From: CAYMCQ01 sp964389025
GTDB taxonomy: Bacteria > Verrucomicrobiota > Verrucomicrobiia > Limisphaerales > CAYMCQ01
Direction: 5' to 3'
Assembly (NCBI GenBank): GCA_964389025.1
Contig: CAYMCQ010000118.1
Location: 1-8,310 of the forward strand
DNA length: 8,310 nucleotides
Shown: positions 1-5,840 of the stretch, piece by piece
Layout: each line of letters begins with the position of its first letter
How positions within the stretch are numbered: the first letter of the stretch is position 1
Notes under the pieces: model-generated
What the model was told of the DNA's origin: nothing
The model's input: only the letters and a program-made list of their open reading frames with translations
The model's database searches: none
Program-made: the position numbers and the translations under genes

Positions 1-733
1 GCTGCCAGTGCATGCCGGTGGTGCGGTCGTCGTAAATCTGGATGCGATACATGCCGACGTTGCGCTCGCCGGTATCAGGGTCTTTGGTGACGACGCAGGG
101 CAGCGTAATGAAGCGTCCGCCGTCGAGCGGCCAGCAGCGCAGCACCGGGAGATCGAGAAGCGTGGGGAGCACACGCGCCTCGCGTGTGGTCGTTGACGCC
201 TCGGCAACGACATTCGCCGAAGTGTTTCCAGCGGGGGCACTGGAAACTGCACGCGGGGCGCGTGCGCTCCCCAAAATATCTGCCGCCTTCGGCCACGGTG
301 CGGTGTGAGTAGGCGGGGCATCGAATTTGTGGATCACTTCTTTGCACGGACCATCTTTCACGAGCTTTGGCTTGGCGTGGCGCAAATCCATTGCCTGACC
401 GAGCAGTTTCATCGTCTCGCGGAGGGAAGTCGGGGGCTTGGCTTTCATGAGCGAACCGAGTTCGGCTGCGGCTTCATCCACGGAGTTTGCGCCGAGGCTC
501 AGGGCCATGCGCTTGTGCGATCCCATCATGTTGATCGCGACAGGAAAGGGTGAAGGCTGGCCGTTCACCGTCGGTTTCTCGATGAGCAATGCCTTGCCGC
601 CGCCGGGCGATTTCATTTCGCGGTCGGCCAGTTCGGTGATTTCAAGCTCGGTGGCTATGGGCGCAGAGATTCTTTTCAACTCACCTGCGCGCTCCAGTGT
701 TTGAAGAAAATCTCGGAACGAATCGAAGGCCAT
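1..733 (-). CDS. ubiD: UbiD-family prenylated-FMN-dependent decarboxylase, N-terminal part (cut by window edge)
   Basis: The ATG is at 733 on the minus strand and the frame stays open for 244 codons to base 2, so the C-terminal half lies outside the window. The start reads MAFDSFRDFLQTLERAGEL, typical of UbiD. Further family marks are MMGSHKRMALSLG (about residues 70-82), LPVLRCWPLDGGRFITLP (195-212) and the cofactor/metal-site segment NVGMYR (225-230, aligning with Asn175 of E. coli UbiD) followed by TGMHWQ. UbiD enzymes decarboxylate aromatic or unsaturated acids using prenylated FMN. In a futalosine organism this one plausibly decarboxylates the prenylated naphthoate late in menaquinone synthesis (inference from context). 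The prFMN supplier, ubiX, lies about 3.4 kb away on the other strand. Residues 154-190 are a roughly 37-residue insert absent from usual UbiD proteins and encoded by a palindromic element. No clear Shine-Dalgarno sequence was seen. Confidence 0.93.
   Translation of the reverse strand, partial: MAFDSFRDFLQTLERAGELKRISAPIATELEITELADREMKSPGGGKALLIEKPTVNGQPSPFPVAINMMGSHKRMALSLGANSVDEAAAELGSLMKAKPPTSLRETMKLLGQAMDLRHAKPKLVKDGPCKEVIHKFDAPPTHTAPWPKAADILGSARAPRAVSSAPAGNTSANVVAEASTTTREARVLPTLLDLPVLRCWPLDGGRFITLPCVVTKDPDTGERNVGMYRIQIYDDRTTGMHWQ
163..273. repeat. 111-bp palindromic element inserted in frame in ubiD; cloverleaf-like fold
   Basis: The ends form a terminal inverted repeat of 17 bp with one mismatch (163-179 against 257-273). 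Almost every base can also be placed in a branched fold: closing stem 163-170/266-273, then perfect hairpins at 171-177/181-187 (3-nt loop), 189-195/205-211, 224-231/240-247 and 249-255/259-265 (3-nt loop), plus a 3-bp mini-hairpin at 213-215/219-221. The length is 37 codons exactly, and five of six frames contain no stop (the exception is a TGA at 194-196), so it can sit inside a gene without breaking it. In ubiD it encodes a polar, Ala/Ser/Thr/Arg-rich stretch between the APWP and LPVLRCWP segments. No target duplication is evident. It resembles in principle the Rickettsia palindromic elements found inside genes, but no sequence relation is claimed. Confidence 0.85.
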
Positions 734-788
734 GCGCGCAGATTAGCAACTCATCGTCCGATGTCGAGCGCGGCCGTTTTGCGCGAGG

Positions 789-807
789 CTCACGCAAGTT
801 GCGTGAG
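789..807. promoter_or_regulatory. Perfect 19-bp dyad, candidate operator in the ubiD promoter region
   Basis: The sequence CTCACGCAAGTTGCGTGAG is a perfect 9+1+9 inverted repeat, 55 bp upstream of the ubiD start codon. On the minus strand a TAAAAT hexamer (814-809) that could act as a -10 box lies just upstream, which would place the transcription start inside the dyad, a usual position for a repressor site. No matching -35 box is evident, and the regulator is unknown. A hairpin in the 5' leader of the ubiD mRNA is an alternative. Confidence 0.4.
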
Positions 808-903
808 AATTTTACTATTTGGCATGCACCCCGTTTTTCTTTTCGAGGATTTCCGAGGGAATCTGTCGTGGCACTGGCAGTGCTAAAGTTTTTTTGAAAC
901 GTA

Positions 904-909
904 TTGACA
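904..909 (+). promoter_or_regulatory. Possible -35 box (TTGACA) of the prepilin-like gene
   Basis: A consensus TTGACA lies 66 bp upstream of the ATG at 976 in the divergent region. No good -10 hexamer is found at 17-bp spacing (the bases there read GAAAGT), so the site may be chance or use a non-housekeeping sigma factor. A TAGAAT at 964-969 lies too close to the start codon to be convincing. Confidence 0.2.
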
Positions 910-975
910 GCGCGGACGGTTTCATCGAAAGTGCGCGCCTGTTTTTACCAACAGAAACAAAAATAGAATTAGAAT

Positions 976-1767
976 ATGAAGAACACACAAAAAACCAAAT
1001 GGGCGGCCTTCACTCTCATCGAGCTGCTGGTCGTTATCGCAATCATCGCCATTCTGGCGGGGCTTCTCCTGCCGGCGCTGGCCAAAGCAAAAGCAAAAGC
1101 CGTCCGAATCGGATGCGTCAGCAACCTCAAGCAAATCGGCCTGGCATTCAGAACGTGGTCGGGTGACCAACAGGACAGGTTCCCGATGTCTGTTCCGGAC
1201 AATGATGGAGGTCCACCGGTCACTACTGCAGCGAATGAGACATGGAGGAACGTGGCAGCTGCTACCAAGGCGCAAACGCTGTATCAGAATTTCGCGGTCA
1301 TGTCGAACGAGTTGCAAGTAGCCAAGGTGCTGACTTGCGGCGCGGATGAGCGAAATTCGCACACCAATATGAATATCTCGCCAAGCCTAGGCGTGGGCGG
1401 TGGCCAATACCTCGGGAACATTTACGTGTCTTTTTTCATTGGCCAGGATGCTGATGAGAACAATCCGCAAATGCTATTGTCCGGTGACCGGAATATCTAC
1501 GGTGGGACCGGAGGGCAAACCGCTGAAACTGCTAACAGCGGATACGGCAACTCTCCAGCGTCCGGTCAGGGTGCCGGCCCTATCACGATGGGGACAAACA
1601 TCAATAATACGCCATTGAGCCTGGTCAACTGGACATCCAAGACACACCAAAAGAACGGGAATCTCCTGATCGCCGACGGGCACGTTGAACAGGTTAGTTC
1701 CCCCAAACTTCGGGAGGCGCTGCGCAATTCGCAAGACCTTAACCAGAATCTTCTGGTGTTTCCTTAA
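976..1767 (+). CDS. Prepilin-like protein with N-terminal cleavage/methylation domain and H-X9-DG motif
   Basis: 263 residues. The N-terminus is a short basic leader followed by a type IV prepilin/pseudopilin signal: cleavage is expected between Ala11 and Phe12, with the conserved Glu at mature position 5 (Glu16). The hydrophobic helix LIELLVVIAIIAILAGLLLP follows, then the typical RIGCVSNLKQIGLAFR segment. The -1 residue is Ala rather than the more common Gly, which prepilin peptidases tolerate. The C-terminus carries His224, nine residues, then Asp234-Gly235, the H-X9-DG motif typical of the large prepilin-like families of Planctomycetes and Verrucomicrobia. The middle is Gly/Asn/Thr-rich and probably extracellular. 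The role is likely a pseudopilin-like or surface-fibre component, with no specific substrate assignable. It stands alone: a divergent gene upstream, its own terminator downstream, and no secretion machinery nearby. The start is fixed by the leader peptide. Confidence 0.92.
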   Translation: MKNTQKTKWAAFTLIELLVVIAIIAILAGLLLPALAKAKAKAVRIGCVSNLKQIGLAFRTWSGDQQDRFPMSVPDNDGGPPVTTAANETWRNVAAATKAQTLYQNFAVMSNELQVAKVLTCGADERNSHTNMNISPSLGVGGGQYLGNIYVSFFIGQDADENNPQMLLSGDRNIYGGTGGQTAETANSGYGNSPASGQGAGPITMGTNINNTPLSLVNWTSKTHQKNGNLLIADGHVEQVSSPKLREALRNSQDLNQNLLVFP

Positions 1768-1791
1768 GCCTCCAAAACTTACACCCAGTCC

Positions 1792-1820
1792 AAAGGCATC
1801 CCGCAAGGGATGCCTTTTTT
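1792..1820 (+). terminator. Rho-independent terminator after the prepilin-like gene
   Basis: An 11-bp perfect stem (1792-1802 with 1807-1817) closed by a GCAA tetraloop (1803-1806) runs into a T-tract ending at 1820. It lies 25 bp after the stop codon. It favours the plus strand, because the opposite strand has only three T residues after the stem. Confidence 0.85.
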
Positions 1821-1830
1821 GCTTTGAAAC

Positions 1831-1909
1831 TCGTTCTCGTAATCGTGCTCGTCCTCGTCGTCGAACTTTCCCGATTGAAATCGAGGGTGAAGGACGGGAA
1901 CGAGAACGA
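1831..1909. repeat. Hexamer (TCGTNN) inverted repeat between convergent genes
   Basis: The left arm is six consecutive units of TCGTNN (the last is TCGAAC) at 1831-1866. The right arm (about 1872-1909) carries the complementary pattern, ending in two GAACGA units at 1898-1909. The outer 10 bases pair perfectly (1831-1840 with 1900-1909), while the inner part has diverged. It fills the gap between the prepilin terminator and the stop codon of the convergent epimerase gene at 1911. Confidence 0.7.
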
Positions 1910-1910
1910 T

Positions 1911-2876
1911 TCAGAGCTTGCCCGCTGATGTGATTTGAATGATCTCCCGCAGAGTGGTTTCCGGGCGAAAGCCGATTGACCGGACAAGTTTTTCAACCAT
2001 CGGCTTGCGGCGCCGCATGTCTTCGAAACCCGGTGAATAGGCTGCGTCGTAAGAGACAAATTCAATTTCTGATTGCGAGCCGAGCGTTTCGATCACGAGC
2101 TTCGCCAAATCCACGATGCTGATTTCCTCCGTGCCGCCGACGTTGAAAATTTCCCCGCTCGCCGACGGACAGCTTTGCAGCCGCACCAGCGCTTCGATTG
2201 TGTCGCGCACGAAACAAAAACAGCGCGTTTGTTTTCCGTCGCCGAAAACCTTGAGCGGTTCGTTGCGTTTTGCCGCTGCGATAAACCGCGGCAGCACCAT
2301 GCCGTAACGTCCTGTCTGTCGCGGGCCGACGGTGTTGAACAGCCGCGCGATGACGACCGGCAGGTTTTTTTCCTTCGCGTAGGCCAGCGCGAGAAATTCA
2401 TCCATCAACTTCGAGCAGGCATAGCTCCAGCGCGATTGCTGCGGCGAGCCGATGAGCAGGTCGTCCTCCTCGCTGAAAGCCTCCTTCTGGCTTTTGCCAT
2501 AAACTTCCGAAGTCGAAGTCAGCAGCGTCGGCACACGATGCTGCATGGCGGTCTTCAGCAACACTTCCGTCTCGCGCAAATTCGTTTCAAGAACATGAAT
2601 CGGCGATTTGACGACTAATTCCACGCCCACGGCGGCTGCGAGATGGAAGATGGATTCCGAAGAGGCGACAATTTGCGGAAGTTCCGCGCACTCGGAAATT
2701 TTGCCGACAACGATTTTTAACCTTGGATTTGTTTTGGCCGCCACAAGGTTCTGCAGGCTGCCTGTCGAGCAATCGTCAATGACCACAACGGATTTCCCGT
2801 CGGCCAAAAGCCGTTCAACGAGGTGCGAGCCGATGAAGCCCGCGCCGCCGGTCACCAAAATGTGTTTGCTAGTCAT
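1911..2876 (-). CDS. NAD-dependent epimerase/dehydratase (extended SDR, nucleotide-sugar modifying)
   Basis: 321 residues from the ATG at 2876. The Rossmann motif GGAGFIG (residues 10-16) is followed by acidic Asp34-Asp35 that should bind the NAD ribose, HLAAAVG (78-84), STSEVYG (121-127) and the catalytic pair Tyr152-x3-Lys156. RLFNTVGPRQTGRYG and VFGDGKQTRCFCFV are the usual substrate-loop segments, and the C-terminus has FEDMRRRKP. The fold and motifs fit GalE-, UDP-glucuronate-decarboxylase- and GDP-mannose-dehydratase-like enzymes that modify nucleotide sugars for polysaccharides. Glu124 after Thr122 is shared with UDP-xylose synthases, but the exact substrate cannot be read from sequence. 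An in-frame ATG 20 codons upstream (2936) would extend the protein with basic residues lying wholly inside the amidase gene, so the later start just before the Rossmann motif is preferred. It overlaps the amidase stop by 8 bp, implying co-transcription and probable translational coupling. Confidence 0.93.
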   Translation of the reverse strand: MTSKHILVTGGAGFIGSHLVERLLADGKSVVVIDDCSTGSLQNLVAAKTNPRLKIVVGKISECAELPQIVASSESIFHLAAAVGVELVVKSPIHVLETNLRETEVLLKTAMQHRVPTLLTSTSEVYGKSQKEAFSEEDDLLIGSPQQSRWSYACSKLMDEFLALAYAKEKNLPVVIARLFNTVGPRQTGRYGMVLPRFIAAAKRNEPLKVFGDGKQTRCFCFVRDTIEALVRLQSCPSASGEIFNVGGTEEISIVDLAKLVIETLGSQSEIEFVSYDAAYSPGFEDMRRRKPMVEKLVRSIGFRPETTLREIIQITSAGKL

Positions 2877-3954
2877 TGTCGTCGAGAACCGGCGTTTCAG
2901 GTTTGACTGCCAAAACTTTCGCAATCGCTTCAGCAAACTTCTGCCGATAATCCGCGTCCGCGATCAGCTTCGCCTCGTCGCGGCTCGAAAGGTAGCCACC
3001 TTCGATCAAGACTGCCGGACGCCGCTGCCAGCGCAACACCGTCATGAACCGCGCGCGCCGGACACCACGATCATTTTTTCCACCGGACTGAAGCACCGCG
3101 CGGTGCAATCGCTCGGCGAGTTGAAAATTCTGCGCGTCGAAATCGTTGTTTGGAAACTTCACCGCTGGATCGTCGGGAAATTCGCGTGTCAGATTCGATG
3201 GCAACCCCTGCGGCGTCAGGCAATACGTCTCCAACCCGCCGTAACTGGCCGGGCCTCCGGCGTTGAAGTGCAAACTGATGAAAATGTCCGCGCGCACGCG
3301 GTCGGCAAACGCGACGCGCTCGGTCAGCGAAACGTCCGTATCATTGCTGCGCGTCAGGAAGGTTTTCCAGCCGTTCGTCGAAAGCAGTGATTGCAAACGG
3401 CGGGCGCAGTCCAGTGTGAATTCTTTTTCGTAGTGGCCGTTAAAAATATTTTTTGCCCCCACGTCCGCGCCGCCGTGTCCAGGATCAATGACGAGAACAC
3501 GGTTTGGCTTCTGCTCCTGCGCGAGCGGACGCAAAAGCGGCAGCAAATTCTTTTCGCCGTCAATCGTGTTGATGAATAACTGGCCGTCAATCAATCGTGG
3601 CGCGAAGCCGAGTTGAAATTCCACGCCGTTCCAAAACGCGGAGCGGCTGTCGGCGCGCGCGAGCAAGACGCCTTCCGGAACCGTGAGCGCGTAAGCGGGC
3701 GCCGGCGCGCCGGCAATCTGTTTGAACTGCGGCAGCGAATAAAACTTCGCCCAGCGCGCCAGCGAAACCCACGGCTCGGAAATGCGATTGGTCTGGACTA
3801 AGACTCGTGGAGCAACATTCGTCCAGATCGGCACGGGACGATTCGTGAAAGTTTCCGATTGCCAGTCAGGCGGAAGGTTTCCTTTTTCACGGCGCGGCGA
3901 CGTGCTGCAACCCGCCAGCAGCGCGAGCATCGCGAATGAGAACAGTTTTCGCAC
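2869..3954 (-). CDS. Lipoprotein N-acetylmuramoyl-L-alanine amidase (Amidase_3)
   Basis: 361 residues from a GTG at 3954. The start gives a lipoprotein signal, VRKLFSFAMLALLAGC, with lipobox LAGC and lipidated Cys at residue 16. The C-terminal half is a zinc amidase: VLVIDPGHGG (His160), KEFTLDCARRL (Glu178), DIFISLHFN (His229) and VLIEGGYLSS (catalytic Glu318). These are the zinc ligands and catalytic Glu of the AmiA/B/C-type Amidase_3 family, which cut the amide between N-acetylmuramic acid and L-alanine in peptidoglycan. The N-terminal part (about 50-145) may be a small substrate- or wall-binding domain. A longer frame opening at an ATG at 4044 would start inside the heptamer repeat and add a hydrophobic stretch (LVFGVWCLVF) that is just translated repeat, so it is rejected. 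The likely job is cell-wall remodelling at the outer membrane. It is the first gene of a two-gene unit with the epimerase. Confidence 0.92.
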   Translation of the reverse strand: MRKLFSFAMLALLAGCSTSPRREKGNLPPDWQSETFTNRPVPIWTNVAPRVLVQTNRISEPWVSLARWAKFYSLPQFKQIAGAPAPAYALTVPEGVLLARADSRSAFWNGVEFQLGFAPRLIDGQLFINTIDGEKNLLPLLRPLAQEQKPNRVLVIDPGHGGADVGAKNIFNGHYEKEFTLDCARRLQSLLSTNGWKTFLTRSNDTDVSLTERVAFADRVRADIFISLHFNAGGPASYGGLETYCLTPQGLPSNLTREFPDDPAVKFPNNDFDAQNFQLAERLHRAVLQSGGKNDRGVRRARFMTVLRWQRRPAVLIEGGYLSSRDEAKLIADADYRQKFAEAIAKVLAVKPETPVLDDND

Positions 3955-3965
3955 CGGCGGATTGT

Positions 3966-4119
3966 AAAAAACCAAACACCAAACACCAAACACCAAATAA
4001 CCACCAAGTCCAAAACACCAAAGCCGGGTCAAGCTGTGCGGCAAAATGCGGGGACAGCGTGCGTTTGAAGTTGGGTGTTTGAGATTTTTTGGTGTTTGGC
4101 GGTTGATGTTTGGTGTTTA
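3966..4119. repeat. Heptamer (CACCAAA) inverted repeat in the amidase-ubiX divergent region
   Basis: The left arm at about 3970-4022 contains tandem, partly decayed copies of a 7-base unit, clearest as four copies at 3971-3997. The right arm at about 4071-4119 carries the complementary TTTGGTG pattern. The arms flank a 40-50-bp non-repetitive spacer. The repeat fills most of the 176-bp region between two divergent starts and abuts the first codons of ubiX. Read as protein on the minus strand it gives the FGVWCLVF-type string seen in the rejected amidase extension. Confidence 0.75.
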
Positions 4120-4130
4120 ATTGCGCCGCC

Positions 4131-4688
4131 TTGAAAATTCTCGTCGCCATCACCGGAGCCAGTGGGATGTTCTACGCCCAGCGCCTGCTCGACAACCTCG
4201 ACCCGCGCGCGCACGAAATCCACGTCGTGATGAGCAATTACGCGCAACAGGTCATCGCGGAGGAACTTCCCGGAGGTTTGCGTTTGCCGACTGGCGTCGT
4301 GACGCACAATTTGAAAAGCATGAACGCGCCGTTTGCCAGCGGCTCGAACCCGCCGGATGCGATGGTGATCATTCCATGCACGATGGGAACGCTGGGCCGG
4401 ATCGCGCACGGTTTGAGCGAGGATGTTTTGCTGCGCGCGGCAGATGTTGTGCTCAAGGAAAGGAAAAAGCTGATTCTTGTTCCGCGTGAAACGCCGCTGA
4501 ATCTCGTTCACGTCAAAAATTTCGAGCTGCTGCTGCTCGCCGGCGCGACGATTCTGCCGGCCAACCCGATTTTTTACACGAACCCGAAAACGATTCAGGA
4601 AGTCGTGGACACCGTCGTCGCGCGCGTCCTGGATCACATCGGCATCGCCAACAAACTTGCGCCGCGCTGGGCCGAAGAGAAAGAATGA
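4131..4688 (+). CDS. ubiX: Flavin prenyltransferase UbiX
   Basis: 185 residues, the usual UbiX/Pad1 length. The enzyme joins dimethylallyl phosphate to reduced FMN, giving the prenylated FMN required by UbiD decarboxylases. The N-terminus reads KILVAITGASG (flavin phosphate loop, residues 2-12). Then come HVVMSNYAQQVIAEE, MVIIPCTMGTLGRIAHG (78-94), LKERKKLILVPRETPL with Lys109, Arg119 and Glu120 at the positions of catalytic Lys129, Arg139 and Glu140 of Pseudomonas UbiX, and Tyr149 in NPIFYTNP matching Tyr169. The start is uncertain. TTG at 4131 gives the family-typical N-terminus, whereas TTG 4110 or GTG 4113 would add seven or six residues drawn from the upstream repeat. No Shine-Dalgarno sequence is visible for any of them. 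It is followed on the same strand by the mqnP-like gene and partners the ubiD gene at the left edge. Confidence 0.95.
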   Translation: MKILVAITGASGMFYAQRLLDNLDPRAHEIHVVMSNYAQQVIAEELPGGLRLPTGVVTHNLKSMNAPFASGSNPPDAMVIIPCTMGTLGRIAHGLSEDVLLRAADVVLKERKKLILVPRETPLNLVHVKNFELLLLAGATILPANPIFYTNPKTIQEVVDTVVARVLDHIGIANKLAPRWAEEKE

Positions 4689-4694
4689 GAATTC

Positions 4695-4775
4695 AACGCA
4701 AAGACGCAAAGGCTCAAAGGCGCAGAGGAAAAACAAAAAAAACTTTGCGTCTTTGCGTCTTTGCGTCTTTGCGTT
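4695..4775 (+). repeat. Octamer (ACGCAAAG) inverted repeat hairpin between ubiX and mqnP
   Basis: The left arm at 4695-4728 and right arm at 4742-4775 each hold four copies of an 8-base unit, joined by an A-rich 13-nt loop. 29 of 34 positions are complementary, and three of the five exceptions are G-U pairs in RNA. The outer 17 bp and most of the rest would therefore form one long hairpin in the ubiX-mqnP transcript. It starts 6 bp after the ubiX stop and ends 5 bp before the ATG at 4781, occupying the site where a ribosome-binding site would be expected. Confidence 0.85.
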
Positions 4776-4780
4776 AAAAA

Positions 4781-5686
4781 ATGTTTTCTTCGATTTCCAA
4801 ATGGGCTGGCTTCGTGAAACTTTCCCACACAGTTTTCGCTTTGCCGTTCGCGCTGGCTTCAATGGTCGTGGCCGCGCGGGACAATCGCGGCTGGCCGGGC
4901 TGGAGAACTTTTTTGCTCATCCTCGCGGCAATGGTCTGCGCGCGGACTTGCGCGATGGCGTTCAACCGGATCGTTGACCGCAAGTTCGACGCGGCCAATC
5001 CGCGCACGGCAAATCGCCACTTGCCTGCCGGACAAATTTCATTGGCTGGCGCGATTTTTCTTTGCGTATTGAGCGGAATCGGCCTTGTCGCCGCCAGTTA
5101 TTATTTGAACCCGGTTTGTTTTTATCTTTCTCCCGTCGCGCTCGTCGTGATTTGTTTTTATTCACTTACCAAACGTTTCACCGACTTCACCCACGTTTTT
5201 CTCGGCATCGCGCTCGCGCTCGCGCCGCTCGGCGCGTGGCTCGCGGTCAAAGGCGGATTTCAACTCTGGCCGATGCGCGAAAGTTTCATCCTGCCACTGC
5301 TGCTCGCCATCGCCGTCGTCTTCTGGCTGATTGGTTTCGACATCATTTATGCGATTCAGGATTACGAGTTCGACCGCGCGCATGGTTTGCATTCGCTCGT
5401 CGTGCGATGGGGCGTCAAGAACGCGCTCTCCGCGGCGTTTCTCTCGCACCTGCTGACGTGCGGCGCGCTGTTTGCGTTCGGATTTCTTTGCCGTTTTCGC
5501 ATCGCTTACATGATTGGTTTTTTGATCATCGTGATTTGCCTGGTGTTCGAACACTGGCTGGCGCGGCGGCGCAGTCTGAACTGGGTGCAAAACGCCTTCT
5601 TCCGCCTTAACGCCGTCATCAGCGTGGTTTTTCTGGTCGTGACAGTGGCCGAAGTGGTTTTCCAGGGCGGATTCAAATTGAGGTAG
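4781..5686 (+). CDS. mqnP: UbiA-family polyprenyltransferase, probable menaquinone (MqnP-type) enzyme
   Basis: 301 residues, an integral membrane protein with about eight or nine hydrophobic segments. Two aspartate-rich motifs mark the UbiA family: NRIVDRKFD (residues 62-70, NxxxDxxxD) and DIIYAIQDYEFD (187-198, DxxYxxxDxxxD). These bind the Mg-diphosphate of the polyprenyl donor. UbiA enzymes prenylate aromatic acids. Next to ubiX, with ubiD and a likely mqnE in the window, the best reading is MqnP, which prenylates 1,4-dihydroxy-6-naphthoate in the futalosine menaquinone pathway. A 4-hydroxybenzoate prenyltransferase of ubiquinone synthesis is the alternative, but nothing else here points to ubiquinone. 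The ATG at 4781 follows the octamer repeat by five bases, so no Shine-Dalgarno sequence is possible in the usual place. Transcription is probably shared with ubiX. Confidence 0.9.
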   Translation: MFSSISKWAGFVKLSHTVFALPFALASMVVAARDNRGWPGWRTFLLILAAMVCARTCAMAFNRIVDRKFDAANPRTANRHLPAGQISLAGAIFLCVLSGIGLVAASYYLNPVCFYLSPVALVVICFYSLTKRFTDFTHVFLGIALALAPLGAWLAVKGGFQLWPMRESFILPLLLAIAVVFWLIGFDIIYAIQDYEFDRAHGLHSLVVRWGVKNALSAAFLSHLLTCGALFAFGFLCRFRIAYMIGFLIIVICLVFEHWLARRRSLNWVQNAFFRLNAVISVVFLVVTVAEVVFQGGFKLR

Positions 5687-5840
5687 CTGGCCCTGTGTTT
5701 TCCAAGTGGTAATCGAATCGCTCGAAAAACTCTTGTTCCATACCAGACGAAGACTTGCAGGCGGTTCCGGGCAACGTTTTCGCCGCGCTTGGTTGCGTAA
5801 TCTGGTTGCCCTTCCGCCCGCCGCGTTGAATAATCGCGCC

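Noticed and set aside
163..273. tRNA or other stable RNA gene, because of the cloverleaf-like fold
   Set aside because: There are no tRNA landmarks (no T-loop GTTC, no anticodon arm geometry, no invariant D-loop Gs), the length is 111 bp, and it lies in frame inside a conserved coding gene.
871..895. Terminator-like hairpin (5-bp stem) followed by a T-run in the ubiD-prepilin gap
   Set aside because: The stem is short, the T-run starts several bases after it, and no plus-strand gene lies upstream to be terminated.
2608..3390. 260-codon plus-strand frame opposite the epimerase and amidase
   Set aside because: It spans two well-supported genes on the other strand and shows no protein-like motifs.
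3971..4020. CRISPR-like tandem repeat
   Set aside because: The units are 7 bases with no unique spacers and a complementary arm follows; there are no cas genes in the window.
4029..4862. 277-codon minus-strand frame opposite ubiX
   Set aside because: It is antisense to a clear UbiX gene, and part of its sequence is translated octamer repeat; no family resemblance.
5769..5811. 7-bp inverted repeat GGGCAAC/GTTGCCC upstream of the secreted protein
   Set aside because: It is short and has a 29-bp gap; expected by chance in GC-rich DNA.
5706..5840. GTG start giving a 45-residue N-terminal extension of the propeller protein
   Set aside because: It would bury a good signal peptide behind a basic, low-complexity segment; the ATG at 5841 explains the N-terminus better.
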